A stretch of 64,000 nucleotides of DNA from Saccharopolyspora ipomoeae (lineage in GTDB: Bacteria; Actinomycetota; Actinomycetes; Mycobacteriales; Pseudonocardiaceae). A program made the translations under genes and the position numbers. Positions within the stretch are counted from its first letter, which is position 1; each line of letters starts with the position of its first letter. Below, in pieces: positions 25,588 to 36,090 of this stretch. The stretch spans positions 62,001 through 126,000 of the forward strand of contig NZ_JASAOF010000009.1 of NCBI RefSeq assembly GCF_029952525.1, in the 5' to 3' direction. The notes under the pieces were generated by a model that did no database searches, was not told the origin of the DNA, and worked only from the letters and a program-made list of their open reading frames with translations.

Positions 25588-25686
25588 ATGAACAGCCCGC
25601 TCGTCAGCGTTGCCGAGACGGGAGCGGCTCGACCTCTCCTGGAGATCGAGTTCTTCCTCGGAGGGCGCCACCTCCGGTGGCGCTGA
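25588..25686 (+). CDS. Candidate 32-residue leader peptide upstream of the MFS gene
   Basis: GGAGG sits five bases before an ATG that opens a 32-codon frame (MNSPLVSVAETG, ending GGRHLRWR). This is a better ribosome-binding site than that of the transporter gene itself. It is followed by a 7-bp hairpin at 25741-25760 (GCGGACG/CGTCCGC). No homologous family is recognised. It could be a true small protein, a translated leader that affects transporter expression, or chance. The 301-bp gap between the FAH gene and the transporter otherwise holds only the operator. Confidence 0.4.
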   Translation: MNSPLVSVAETGAARPLLEIEFFLGGRHLRWR

Positions 25687-25822
25687 GCTTCCCCGCTGCG
25701 CGACCTGTTGCGAATCGGGTGGCACGCCCTTCCGCAAGAAGCGGACGGATCTTCGTCCGCTCCCACGTGACACCGGCAATCGCCGTGGTCGGCCCTTCGA
25801 GTCCGAACAGAAGAGATCTCCC

Positions 25823-27175
25823 ATGTCTGAATCCATCGAATCAACACCGAAGACGGCTCCTCCCATGACGACATCACCCGAGAACGAGCGAGCCGCGCGA
25901 CGGGCCGTGGCCAGCGGTACCTTCGGCACCGCCATGGAGTGGTTCGACTTCGCCGTCTACGGCACGTTGTCCGCCACCCTGTTCCCGACCTTGTTCTTCC
26001 CGAGCTTCGACGACAACACCGCCGTGCTGGCCTCGTTCGCCACCTTCGGCGCGGGCATGCTGGCCCGGCCGCTGGGCGGGATCGTCTTCGGCGTCCTCGG
26101 AGACCGGATCGGCCGGCGCAACGTGCTCATGTTCACGCTCGTGCTCATGGGCATGGCCTCGGTCCTGATCGGACTGCTGCCGACCTACGCCGTCGCCGGG
26201 CTCCTGGCACCGACCCTGCTGGTGATCCTGCGTTTCCTGCAGGGCTTCGCGCTCGGCGGTGAGGCCAGCGGCGCGCAGATCCTCGTCGTCGAACACGCAC
26301 CCGATGACCGCCGGGGAATGATGGGGGGAATCCTGGCCATCGGCTCACCTCTCGCGCAGACGATGGCGTCGGTCGTCCTCGCGGGACTTGCGGCTCTGCT
26401 TTCCGAGGAGGCCTTCGCCTCGTGGGGCTGGCGAGTGCCGTTCCTGCTGGGTGTGCTGCTCCTCGGCGTAGGCATGTTCATCCGCCGTCGCATCGAGGAG
26501 TCGAGCGCCTTCCGGGAGAGCCAGCAGCAGGCCGAGGTCTCTGAGGCCCCTCAGGAACGCGCGCTGGCCGTGCTGCGGCGTCGCCCGGGTACGGTCGTCA
26601 AGCTGGTCCTGTCTTGGGCCGCATCGGCGGGGCTGTTCTGGATCTGCGTCACCTACGCGGTGAACTACATGACCAAGGAACTGGGCTACGCCAACTCCGT
26701 GACCTTCTCGCTGCTGGTGATGGCCAACCTCATCTCGGTGCCCGCCGCGATCTACGGTGGCAGGCTCAGCGACCGGGTGGGCCGCAAGAAGATGTTCATC
26801 GTCGGGCTAACGATGCAGGGGATCGCCGCGGGGACCATGTTCCCGATCTTGCACAGCATGAATTTCCCGGCCAGCGTCGCCGTGGTCGCGTTGGCGCTGT
26901 GCGGGATCCAGATCACCGCTGGCACTCAGGCGGCGTTCTTCTCGGAGTCGCTGCCGACGACGATGCGCTACACCGGGTCGGCGCTGGGCATGACCTTCGC
27001 CGGGCTCATCTTCGGTGCGCCCATGCCGTTCGTGGCCGCGTGGATCTTCCAGAACACGGAGAACGGGGTCGCTGCGCTGACCGGGATCGGTGTCGGGCTG
27101 GTGCTGGTGTCGGTCGTGGCGACGCTGCTGCTGCCGGAGCGCTACAAGCGGGGTCTGGACGACGCGGAGCTCTGA
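25823..27175 (+). CDS. MFS transporter, MHS (metabolite:H+ symporter) type
   Basis: 450 residues, about twelve membrane segments. The opening FGTAMEWFDFAVYGTLSATL, the loop FGVLGDRIGRRNVLM, LRFLQGFALGGEASGAQILV and GRLSDRVGRKKMFI are typical of the alpha-ketoglutarate/shikimate/proline-betaine permease group. ATG 25823 follows GAAGAGATCTCCC; an ATG at 25865 is an alternative. It probably imports an organic acid used by the surrounding acyl-CoA pathway. Behind operator site 2 and ended by a strong hairpin at 27182. Confidence 0.88.
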   Translation: MSESIESTPKTAPPMTTSPENERAARRAVASGTFGTAMEWFDFAVYGTLSATLFPTLFFPSFDDNTAVLASFATFGAGMLARPLGGIVFGVLGDRIGRRNVLMFTLVLMGMASVLIGLLPTYAVAGLLAPTLLVILRFLQGFALGGEASGAQILVVEHAPDDRRGMMGGILAIGSPLAQTMASVVLAGLAALLSEEAFASWGWRVPFLLGVLLLGVGMFIRRRIEESSAFRESQQQAEVSEAPQERALAVLRRRPGTVVKLVLSWAASAGLFWICVTYAVNYMTKELGYANSVTFSLLVMANLISVPAAIYGGRLSDRVGRKKMFIVGLTMQGIAAGTMFPILHSMNFPASVAVVALALCGIQITAGTQAAFFSESLPTTMRYTGSALGMTFAGLIFGAPMPFVAAWIFQNTENGVAALTGIGVGLVLVSVVATLLLPERYKRGLDDAEL

Positions 27176-27181
27176 TCGCGG

Positions 27182-27216
27182 GCCTGGTCGGGAGCGGTCG
27201 TCGTTCCCGACCAGGC
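27182..27216. terminator. Hairpin terminator after the MFS gene
   Basis: Perfect 12-bp stem GCCTGGTCGGGA with its complement and an 11-base loop, six bases after the stop codon. Confidence 0.75.
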
Positions 27217-27223
27217 TTCAGAT

Positions 27224-27317
27224 GCGAACGAGCGTTCGTCTCTGAGGGTGATGTGACCTGCAGTTCTTGACCAGAAGTCGTCCACGAGTCTAGTTTGGCA
27301 AACGAGCGCACGTTCGT
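27224..27317 (+). promoter_or_regulatory. Promoter of the carboxylase operon with two operators (sites 3 and 4)
   Basis: TTGACC (27267-27272) and TAGTTT (27291-27296) with an 18-bp spacer form the promoter. Site 4, ACGAGCGCACGTTCGT at 27302-27317, is the best match to the dyad and covers the expected transcription start. Site 3, GCGAACGAGCGTTCGT at 27224-27239, lies 78 bp upstream. Two sites could allow cooperative or looped repression. Confidence 0.75.
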
Positions 27318-27334
27318 TAATGAGGGAGAGATCG

Positions 27335-29145
<1,811 letters not shown>

Positions 29146-29149
<4 letters not shown>

Positions 29150-29895
29150 GCACCGGAACCTCTCTGATCACCGGAGCCGCAGGCGGTTTGGGATCGGCCA
29201 TCGCGCGTCGGCTGGCATCGCAGGGACGTTACGTGGTGTGCCTCGACCTCGAGCAGGACGCGGCGCGCACGAACGCGGAGGAGATCGCGGAGAACGGCGG
29301 CAGCGCCGTCGGGTTCGGCGTGGACATCACCGACGAGGCCTCGGTGCACGAGCTGCGCGAGACCCTGCTCGCGCGGGACATGCTGCCGCAGCACGTGATC
29401 AACGCGGCGGGCATCATGTTCCGCGGGCAGCTCGACACCACTGACACCGCGACCTTCCGCAAGGTGCTCGACGTCAACGTGACCGGTGCCTACACGGTGA
29501 CCCGCGAGTTCGCCGGTGACCTGGCCGCCAGCGGTGCGGGACGGGTGGTCAACATCGGGTCGATCGCAGGGATGAACGGCTACGAGTTCACCGCCTACGC
29601 CACGTCCAAGGGCGCGGTGGTCAACTTGACCAGGGCGCTGGTGCTCGACTTCTGGGGCAAGGGCGTGACCGTGAACGCGGTCTGCCCGGGGCCGATGCGC
29701 ACGCCGATGCTCAACACGGCCGCCATGGAGGCATTTCTCCGCAAGACGCCGACCCGGCACATCTCAAGCGCCGACGAGGTCGCCGGCGTGTGCGCGTTCC
29801 TGCTGTCCGAGGATGCCGCGAACATCAACGGCCAGACCCTCGTCGTCGACGGCGGTGCGACGGCGGTCTTCCGCTTCACCGACGAGGAGGCGTGA
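29146..29895 (+). CDS. SDR-family oxidoreductase
   Basis: 249 residues with [16 protein letters not shown] (NAD binding), NAAG, a catalytic Ser in [10 protein letters not shown] and YATSK. The C-terminal [16 protein letters not shown] is the usual FabG-like end. It lacks the GQGRSHA-type loop of mycofactocin-coupled SDRs, so ordinary NAD(P) use is expected, perhaps on a 3-hydroxyacyl-CoA. Its ATG overlaps the carboxylase stop by four bases and its stop overlaps the next start, so it is translated as part of the operon. Confidence 0.85.
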
Positions 29896-30776
29896 TGAAG
29901 CCCTACCGATCCCTGCTGTTCGTGCCTGGCCACAAACCCGACTGGGCCGACAAGGGAATCCGCGCCGGAGCGCACGCGCTCATCCTGGACCTCGAGGACG
30001 CGGTTCCCGCCGAGGCGAAGGACGAGGCCCGCACGGCAACCGCCGCCACGATCGACCGCCTCGCCGGTGGCCGGACCGGTCTGGTGGTCCGGGTCAACCC
30101 GCTGGAGACCGACCTGTTCGGCAAGGACGTCGCGGCCGTCGTTCGCCCCGGTCTGACCGCATTGCTGCTGCCCAAGGTCTACGGGCGCGACGACGTCCTG
30201 GCCTACGACGCGCTGGTCACCGCGGCCGAGATCGAACGCGGGCTGCCGCGCGGGTCCGTGGGCCTGATCCCGTCGCTGGAGACGGCGCGGTCTTTGACCA
30301 ATGTGGACGAGATCGCCTCGGCTCCTCGCGTGGTCAGCTTGATGGCCGCCGCGGCGAAGGACGCCGACATCTCCCGCGAGGTCGGCTTCACCTGGAGCCC
30401 CGGCGGCCTGGAAACCCTGTACCTGCGCAGCAAGGTCGTGCTTGCGGCGCGATCGGCCGGGCTGGCGCACGTCGTGCTCGGGTTGTGGCAAGACCTGCGC
30501 GATCTCGACGGGCTGCGTGCCTTCGCCCGCGCCAACCACGACCTCGGCTTCGGCGGTCAGGTCGTCATCCACCCGTCGCACGTCGGGCCGGTCAACGAGA
30601 CTTACACGCCCGGCGCGGCGGAGCTCGATCGGCTGCGACGGCTGGTCGAGGCATACGAGGCGGGTGCCCGCGAAGGTCAGGGGGCGGTGATGTTCGAGGG
30701 CGAGCACATCGACCTCGCCCACGCCCAGAACGCCCGATCCGCCCTGGCTCTGGCCGGGCACAACGAGGAGGAATGA
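29895..30776 (+). CDS. HpcH/HpaI aldolase / citrate lyase beta (CitE-like) family lyase
   Basis: 293 residues. The opening [38 protein letters not shown] (acidic metal/substrate loop), [14 protein letters not shown] and [10 protein letters not shown] are the CitE-like hallmarks, and [19 protein letters not shown] closes the barrel. Stand-alone CitE-like proteins cleave malyl-, citramalyl- or 3-hydroxy-3-methylglutaryl-type CoA esters into acetyl-CoA or acetoacetate and a second product. Placed with two MaoC hydratases and a biotin carboxylase, it probably performs the C-C cleavage that ends the pathway. The ATG overlaps the preceding stop. Confidence 0.87.
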   Translation: MKPYRSLLFVPGHKPDWADKGIRAGAHALILDLEDAVPAEAKDEARTATAATIDRLAGGRTGLVVRVNPLETDLFGKDVAAVVRPGLTALLLPKVYGRDDVLAYDALVTAAEIERGLPRGSVGLIPSLETARSLTNVDEIASAPRVVSLMAAAAKDADISREVGFTWSPGGLETLYLRSKVVLAARSAGLAHVVLGLWQDLRDLDGLRAFARANHDLGFGGQVVIHPSHVGPVNETYTPGAAELDRLRRLVEAYEAGAREGQGAVMFEGEHIDLAHAQNARSALALAGHNEEE

Positions 30777-30778
30777 CC

Positions 30779-31243
30779 ATGGCAGGCCTGTACTTCGAGG
30801 AGTTCGTGGTCGGCGAGGTCCACCGGCACGCCGTGACCCGCACGGTCACCGAGACCGACAACCTGCTGTTCACGACGCTGACGATGAACCCGCAGCCGCT
30901 GCACCTCGACGAGGAGTTCGCCAAGGGATCGATGTTCGGCACGCGGATCGTGAATTCGGTGTTCACCCTCGGTCTGGTCGCGGGCATCCACGTCAACGAC
31001 CTGACGCTGGGCACCACCGCGGGCAATCTGGGCTTCGAGGACGTGCAGTTCCCGAAACCGGTGCTGATCGGTGACACCCTCCGCGTCGAGAGCGAGGTGC
31101 TGGAGGTCCGCGAATCGAAGAGCCGTCCGGACACCGGCATCGTGAAGCTGGAGCACCGCGCGCTCAACCAGCGCGACGAGCTGGTCTGCCGCCTGCGTCG
31201 CTCCGCCCTGATGCACCGCCGTCCCACCGAGGTGAGCGCATGA
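30779..31243 (+). CDS. MaoC-like hydratase (1)
   Basis: 154 residues, hot-dog fold. The sequence [34 protein letters not shown] holds the hydratase-2 type Asp and His ([13 protein letters not shown]), as in mesaconyl-/itaconyl-CoA hydratases. A GAGGAGG seven bases upstream supports ATG 30779 over the ATG two codons before. It likely adds water to an unsaturated carboxylated CoA ester made by the carboxylase, giving the lyase its substrate. The next MaoC gene overlaps it by four bases; the two may form a heteromer or act on different substrates. Confidence 0.85.
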   Translation: MAGLYFEEFVVGEVHRHAVTRTVTETDNLLFTTLTMNPQPLHLDEEFAKGSMFGTRIVNSVFTLGLVAGIHVNDLTLGTTAGNLGFEDVQFPKPVLIGDTLRVESEVLEVRESKSRPDTGIVKLEHRALNQRDELVCRLRRSALMHRRPTEVSA

Positions 31244-31722
31244 GCGCGGTGACCGGTCAGGGGCGCGTGTTCTGGGAGGATCTGACGGTCGGCGACGAGC
31301 TGCGCGGCCCGGGTGTGACGGTCACGGACTCGCACCTGGTTCAGTGGGCGGGTCTGACCGGGGACTGGGTTTCCCTGCACCTGGACGAGGACCATGCCAG
31401 GGAAGCGGGTTTCGCGGGCCGGATCGCCCACGGGCCGCTGTCGTTGTCGCTGTCGCTCGGTCTGCTCACGCAGACGGGCATCTTCGGCAACGTGCAGGCG
31501 TGGCTCGGCCTCGACGAGGTCCGCGCGTCGGCTCCCGTGCTCATCGGGGACACGGTCCACCCGGAGGCCGAGATCGTCGGCGCGCGCGCGACGAGCAAAC
31601 CCGACCGCGGGATCTGGACGCTGGGCTATCGGACCGTCAACCAGCGCGGCGAGACCGTGATGACCTTCTCGAGCAGCTTCATGGTCCGCCGACGTCCGGA
31701 GGCGGCCGGCGATGAGGCCTGA
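31240..31722 (+). CDS. MaoC-like hydratase (2)
   Basis: 160 residues. It begins with [20 protein letters not shown] and carries the motif [20 protein letters not shown] followed by [12 protein letters not shown], a hot-dog hydratase active-site region (Asp and His). It is only distantly similar to the preceding MaoC protein, which keeps the NPQPLH form. In paired MaoC systems, such as actinobacterial steroid hydratases, two different subunits make one active site; whether that applies here is not known. ATG overlaps the previous stop (ATGA). Confidence 0.83.
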   Translation: MSAVTGQGRVFWEDLTVGDELRGPGVTVTDSHLVQWAGLTGDWVSLHLDEDHAREAGFAGRIAHGPLSLSLSLGLLTQTGIFGNVQAWLGLDEVRASAPVLIGDTVHPEAEIVGARATSKPDRGIWTLGYRTVNQRGETVMTFSSSFMVRRRPEAAGDEA

Positions 31723-32446
31723 TCTGGTCGGTGTCGTGACGGGAGCAGGCTCGGGTCTGGGCCGCGCGACCGCGGAGCTGTTGCTGGAGCGCGGCGCGCG
31801 CGTGGCGGGCTGGGACGTCAGCGAGGACGGGGTGAAGTGGCTCTCCGATACCGGGTCCGGGCTCGCCGCGGTCGTCGACGTCACCGATCCCGACCAGGTC
31901 GCCGCGGCCGCGCAGGAGGTGCGGGAGGCCTGGGGCCCGGTGGACTTCCTGGTCAACTCGGCGGGCGTGTTCGTGCTCGGTTCGCTGGCCGAGATCGAGC
32001 CTGCAGAGGTGCGCAGGCTGTTCGACATCAACGTCATCGGCACGACTCTGGTGACCCAGGCGCTGCTGCCGGACCTGATCGCGACCGGGGGAGCGGTGAT
32101 CAACCTCTCCAGCACGGTGGCGCTCAAACCGTCGGTCTCCAACGCCCACTACGCGGCCTCGAAGGCGGCGATCGCCCAGCTCACCCGCTGCTGGGCCCTC
32201 GAACTCGCGCCGCGCGGAGTCCGGGTCAACGCCGTCGCTCCGGGCCCGACCAACACGCCCCTGTTCGCTGCGGCCGGCATGGACCCCGCGGCGGCCGAGG
32301 AGTTCTTGGCCCAGCGCGCCTCCACCATTCCGCTGGGGCGCACCGGGGAACCGGCCGAAGTGGCGAGGTGGATCACCCGCTTCATCGACGACGAGTGGGT
32401 CACCGGGCACGTGCTGCCCGTTGATGGCGGCACGTCGATCTCCTGA
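31712..32446 (+). CDS. SDR-family oxidoreductase
   Basis: 244 residues: GVVTGAGSGLGRATAELL, NSAG, SSTVALKPSV and YAASK are complete, with the terminal GHVLPVDGGTSIS. It starts inside the end of the second MaoC gene (11-base overlap), making it the last gene of the operon. It lacks the mycofactocin-coupled SDR loop. It probably reduces or oxidises a keto/hydroxy intermediate of the pathway; the substrate is unknown. Confidence 0.85.
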   Translation: MRPDLVGVVTGAGSGLGRATAELLLERGARVAGWDVSEDGVKWLSDTGSGLAAVVDVTDPDQVAAAAQEVREAWGPVDFLVNSAGVFVLGSLAEIEPAEVRRLFDINVIGTTLVTQALLPDLIATGGAVINLSSTVALKPSVSNAHYAASKAAIAQLTRCWALELAPRGVRVNAVAPGPTNTPLFAAAGMDPAAAEEFLAQRASTIPLGRTGEPAEVARWITRFIDDEWVTGHVLPVDGGTSIS

Positions 32447-32460
32447 GCGCGACACGACCC

Positions 32461-32490
32461 GGATGGCGAACGGCTGCTTGTTCGCCATCC
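32461..32490. terminator. Hairpin between the carboxylase operon and the TetR gene
   Basis: Perfect 11-bp arms GGATGGCGAAC and complement, loop GGCTGCTT, fifteen bases after the SDR stop. The centre (GCGAAC...GTTCGC) resembles the symmetric operator at 53149 but with four extra bases, so a double role as autoregulatory site for the TetR gene is conceivable though weaker. Confidence 0.65.
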
Positions 32491-32557
32491 GCTAGACTGG
32501 CGGTCGAGGTACACAACCGGTGAGGCCCTGGCCTCCCACGACGGATCGGAGAATCGC

Positions 32558-33175
32558 ATGCCGCGCCCCACGAACGGCGTTCGCACGCCTGACGCCATCC
32601 GTGAGGCGGCGATCGCCCTCTTCTACGAGCACGGCTACGAAGCGACCTCCTTGCGCGAGGTGGCGGCCAAGGTCGGGATCCGTGTCGGCAGCCTGTACAA
32701 CCACATCAGCGGCAAGGACGAGCTGCTCAGCTCGATCATGATCGGAATCATGGATGATCTGCTGGCGGCGCTGCGCGGCGTGCTGCGCGAGCACGAGGAC
32801 GATCCGGTCGCGGCCCTGCGCGCCTGCGTGGACACCCACATCCGGTTCCACGCCCAGCGGGCCCGCGAGGTCTTCATCGGCAACTCCGAGCTGCGCGCCC
32901 TGCCCGCCAAGGAGCACCGACGGGTGGTCGGCAAGCGCGACCAGTACGAGAAGCTCATCCGCGGTGTCATCGAGGAGATCTCCGCGCAGGGCAAGGCCGA
33001 GGTCGTCGACGCGCGGCTGCAGACGTACGCGATCGTCGCGATGGGAACCCACGTGGCGTCCTGGTACAAGCCGCGCGGCGGGATGTCCCTCGAAGCGATC
33101 GTCCAGACCTACACCGAGCTGATCCTCCGCCAGGTCGGGGTGTCCTCCGCGGCCGTTGCCTCGACCGGCAGCTGA
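32558..33175 (+). CDS. TetR-family repressor, candidate master regulator of the catabolic region
   Basis: 205 residues. N-terminal DNA-binding part: RTPDAIREAAIALFYEHGYE, then TSLREVAAKVGIRVGSLYNH (helix-turn-helix), then GKDELL. The remaining helical domain should bind a small ligand, probably an acyl-CoA, as in FadR/PaaR-type TetR proteins. A GGAG-type site precedes ATG 32558. It is the only TetR gene in the window and lies at the heart of the region where the 16-bp dyad recurs. The assignment of protein to operator is by inference; no binding is shown by the sequence. Confidence 0.88.
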   Translation: MPRPTNGVRTPDAIREAAIALFYEHGYEATSLREVAAKVGIRVGSLYNHISGKDELLSSIMIGIMDDLLAALRGVLREHEDDPVAALRACVDTHIRFHAQRAREVFIGNSELRALPAKEHRRVVGKRDQYEKLIRGVIEEISAQGKAEVVDARLQTYAIVAMGTHVASWYKPRGGMSLEAIVQTYTELILRQVGVSSAAVASTGS

Positions 33176-33183
33176 CAGCGTCC

Positions 33184-33232
33184 AACGCCGAGCGGGGGTG
33201 ACCAGGTATCCGGGTCACCCCCGCTCGGCGTT
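33184..33232. terminator. Bidirectional terminator between TetR and OYE genes
   Basis: Perfect 19-bp arms (33184-33202 and 33214-33232, beginning AACGCCGAGCGGGGG) with an 11-base loop between two convergent genes. Confidence 0.85.
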
Positions 33233-33238
33233 CGCGTT

Positions 33239-34357
33239 CTAGGAGCTGACGGCTCCGTCGAGCGTCGGGTAATCGATGTAGCCCGCGTCGCCGCCGCCGT
33301 AGTAGGTGGCGCGGTCGGATTCGACCAGCGGAGCACCGGCCGCGACGCGGTCGGGCAGGTCGGGGTTGGCGATGTAGGGCCGCCCGAACGCCACGGCGTC
33401 CACGTGCCCATTGCGCACCGCCCGTTCCGCCGAGGAGGCCTCGTAGCCGCCCGCGGCCACGATCTTGCCGGCGTAGCGCTCGCGCGCCCAGGCCGAACCG
33501 AGCGCGCGACGCGCCTCCGCCTGGCGGGTCGCGACAGTCTGGGAACCGTCGATGCCGGGTTCGACGAGGTGCAGGTAGGCGATCCCGGCCTCGCCGAGCA
33601 CGTCGAGGACGTGGCCGAACAGGGCGGCGGGGTCGGAGTCGGCCATGTCCTGGAAGGCGCTGGCTGGGGAGATGCGCACTCCGACCCGGTCAGCACCGAT
33701 CTCGGCGCTGACCTCGGCCACGACCTCGGAGAGGAACCGGGTGCGGTTCTCGACGGACCCGCCGTAGCGGTCGGTGCGGGCGTTGGCGTTGTCCTGCAGG
33801 AACTGGTCGATGAGGTAGCCGTTGGCCGCGTGGATCTCCACGCCGTCCAGTCCGGCCGCGATCGCGTTGCGCGCAGCGCGCCGGTACTGGGCGACGATGA
33901 CCGGGATCTCGAGGCTTTCCAGGGCGCGCGGCGTCACGTGCGGTGTGCGCCCGCCCTTGGCGAAGGTGGAGCCGTCGATCGCGATCGCCGACGGGCCCAC
34001 CTGCGGCTGGTTGCCGGGCTGCAGCGAGGGGTGCGAAGCGCGGCCGGTGTGCCAGAGCTGGGCGACGATCGCCCCACCGGCCGCGTGCACCGCCGAGGCG
34101 ACCTCGGCCCAGGAGGCCGTCTGGTCGTCGGTCCAGAGGCCCGGCACCTTCGGGTTGCCGACGGCGATGGGGGAGATGCAGACCCCTTCGGACACGATCA
34201 GCCCGGCCGTGGCGCGCTGGGCGTAGTAGGTGGGCGCCGACTCCGGCAGGGTTCCGTCCGGGTGGGCTCTGCTGCGGGTCATGGGAGCCATCACGAAGCG
34301 GTTGCGCAGCCGCAGCGCTCCCAGATCGACGGGTTCGAACAACGAGCTGAACGCCAT
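33239..34357 (-). CDS. Old yellow enzyme-family ene-reductase (NemA/OPR-like)
   Basis: 372 residues, FMN-dependent TIM barrel. LFEPVDLGALRLRNRFVMAP, QLWHTGRASHPSLQPG, EIHAANGYLIDQFLQD and NARTDRYGGSVENRTRF are the classical OYE motifs; the HAAN pair binds the substrate's carbonyl (His/Asn). It reduces activated C=C bonds of enones or enals with NAD(P)H. AGGAGG lies upstream of ATG 34357. It follows the carboxyltransferase gene by 26 bases and shares its operator, so it may saturate an alpha,beta-unsaturated ketone in the pathway. Confidence 0.9.
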   Translation of the reverse strand: MAFSSLFEPVDLGALRLRNRFVMAPMTRSRAHPDGTLPESAPTYYAQRATAGLIVSEGVCISPIAVGNPKVPGLWTDDQTASWAEVASAVHAAGGAIVAQLWHTGRASHPSLQPGNQPQVGPSAIAIDGSTFAKGGRTPHVTPRALESLEIPVIVAQYRRAARNAIAAGLDGVEIHAANGYLIDQFLQDNANARTDRYGGSVENRTRFLSEVVAEVSAEIGADRVGVRISPASAFQDMADSDPAALFGHVLDVLGEAGIAYLHLVEPGIDGSQTVATRQAEARRALGSAWARERYAGKIVAAGGYEASSAERAVRNGHVDAVAFGRPYIANPDLPDRVAAGAPLVESDRATYYGGGDAGYIDYPTLDGAVSS

Positions 34358-34383
34358 GTGCGTGTTCCTCCTGGGCTCGGGGT

Positions 34384-35946
34384 TCAGACGGGTGTGACGG
34401 CCTGGCGGCGCGCGGCGGGCGGGGTGGCGCGGCGCCGGTAGACCGACAAGCGGCGGTGCAGCTCGCCGCGCAGGTCGTTGGCCGGGACGACGGCTTCGAC
34501 GGCGTTCTCGTTGGCGATCTTGAACACGTCGATGCCCTCGGCGTATTCGGCCTGCTTCTCGGCCACGAAGCGCTTGCGCTCCTCGGGGTCGGCGATGGCC
34601 TGGATGCGGTTGTAGTGGATGCCGTTGACGGCGGCGTCCGGGCCCATCAGCGCCGGCTTGGCGGTGGGCAGCGCGATCACGGCGTCGGGCTTCATCGGCG
34701 CGCCGGACATGGCGAGGTACCCGCCGCCGTAGGCCTTGCGCACGAGTACGGCGATGCGCGGAACCCGGCTCTCGGCGACGGCGAAGAGCATCTTGGCTCC
34801 GTGCCGGATGATGCCCTGCTTCTCGACCTCCGAGCCGATCATGTACCCGGCGATGTCGACCAGGAAGATGATCGGGATGTTGTAGGCGTTGCAGGTCCAG
34901 ATGAACCGGGCGGCCTTGTCGGAGGAGTCCGGGAACAGCACGCCGCCGCGCTGGATCGGCTGGTTGGCGATCAGGCCGACGCTGTGGCCCTCGATCCGGG
35001 CGTAGCCGGTAACCAGTTCGGGGGCGAAGAGGTCCTTGTAGGGGAGGAACGAGTCCTCGTCGACCAGGGCGTCGATGAGCTCGTGCACGTCGTAGACCTC
35101 GGACTCGCGCTCCGGCACGACCTCCTGGACGGTTCGAGCCGACGCCGGTTCCGCGGCTGGGGCCACCGGTGGCTTCTCCTCCCAGTTCGACGGGAGGAAC
35201 GACAGCCACACGCGGATCGCGGCGATGGCCTCGGCGTCGTCCTCCACGAGGCAGTCACCGAGGCCGGAGGTGCGGCAGTGCATCTCGGCGCCGCCCATCT
35301 CCTCCAGCGTCACCTGCTCGCCGGTGACCATCTCGGCCAGTCGGGGCGAGCCGAGGTAGGCCGTGGCGTGACCGCGCACCATGATCGTGAAGTCGCACAG
35401 GGCCGGGACGTAGGCCGATCCGGCGGGGGAGGGGCCGAACAGCGCGCACACCTGCGGGACGCGTCCGGAGATCTGCACCTGGTTGTAGAAGATGTTGCCC
35501 CAGGCGCGCCGACCGGCGTAGCTTTCGAACTGCTCGTCGATCCGGGCGCCGGCGGAGTCGAACAGGTACACCAGCGGGATGCCGGTCTCGTCGGCGATCT
35601 CCTGGGTCCGGGTGATCTTCTCGAACGTCCGCTTGCCCCAGGTGCCGGCCTTGACGGTGAAGTCGTTGGCGATCACGGCCACCTCGCGCCCGTCGACCTT
35701 GCCGATGCAGGTCACCACGGCGTCGCCGGGCAGGCCCTCCTCGTAGCGGGCGAGCAGGCCGTCCTCGAATGACCAGCCGTCGTCGAACAGCAGCTCCAGG
35801 CGTTGCCGGACGAGCATCTTGCCGGAGTCGAGGACCTTCGCGCGGTTCTTCTCCGATCCGCCGAGCCGGGCCTGCTCCAGCTTGCGCGCGAGCTCGTCGT
35901 GCACGTCCTCGGCGCTGGTCGCGGGGGCGTCCTGGGTGTCGGTCAT
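34384..35946 (-). CDS. Acyl-CoA carboxylase beta subunit (carboxyltransferase)
   Basis: 520 residues. Two crotonase-like halves: the N-terminal half has LVYLFDSAGARIDEQFESYAG and GPSPAGSAYVPALCD. The C-terminal half has FLVDIAGYMIGSEVEKQG, IIRHGAKMLFAVAE and VLVRKAYGGGYLAMSG. These glycine-rich oxyanion loops bind acyl-CoA and carboxybiotin. RKAYGGGY resembles propionyl-CoA carboxylases, while the companion genes resemble the methylcrotonyl-CoA set, so the substrate is uncertain. It is transcribed leftward from the divergent promoter at 36.0 kb, apart from its alpha-subunit gene at 27.3 kb; common operators would keep the two in step. Confidence 0.9.
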   Translation of the reverse strand: MTDTQDAPATSAEDVHDELARKLEQARLGGSEKNRAKVLDSGKMLVRQRLELLFDDGWSFEDGLLARYEEGLPGDAVVTCIGKVDGREVAVIANDFTVKAGTWGKRTFEKITRTQEIADETGIPLVYLFDSAGARIDEQFESYAGRRAWGNIFYNQVQISGRVPQVCALFGPSPAGSAYVPALCDFTIMVRGHATAYLGSPRLAEMVTGEQVTLEEMGGAEMHCRTSGLGDCLVEDDAEAIAAIRVWLSFLPSNWEEKPPVAPAAEPASARTVQEVVPERESEVYDVHELIDALVDEDSFLPYKDLFAPELVTGYARIEGHSVGLIANQPIQRGGVLFPDSSDKAARFIWTCNAYNIPIIFLVDIAGYMIGSEVEKQGIIRHGAKMLFAVAESRVPRIAVLVRKAYGGGYLAMSGAPMKPDAVIALPTAKPALMGPDAAVNGIHYNRIQAIADPEERKRFVAEKQAEYAEGIDVFKIANENAVEAVVPANDLRGELHRRLSVYRRRATPPAARRQAVTPV

Positions 35947-35976
35947 CAGTACTCCTGGTTCCGCATCTCAAAACGA

Positions 35977-36055
35977 ACGAACGACCGTATGTTAGCGCGC
36001 CTGTCTGGGAATACAAGAAGTCGAGATAGACAAACGTGCATTCGTTTCCTAGGCT
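35977..36055. promoter_or_regulatory. Divergent promoter with two regulon operators (sites 6 and 7)
   Basis: Rightward: TAGACA (36027-36032) and TAGGCT (36050-36055), 17-bp spacer, with site 7 ACAAACGTGCATTCGT at 36030-36045 within it. Leftward: TAACAT as -10 (reverse strand) with site 6 at 35977-35992 (ACGAACGACCGTATGT) at the start of the carboxyltransferase transcript. The two operators are 53 bp apart centre to centre, five turns. Confidence 0.7.
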
Positions 36056-36090
36056 CTCGGGCAAGCTCGGAGTGTGTGGAGGAGACAACG

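Noticed and set aside
32461-32490. Regulon operator before the TetR gene
   Set aside because: The half-sites match, but the spacing is four bases too long and the perfect 11-bp stem fits a terminator better; kept as terminator.
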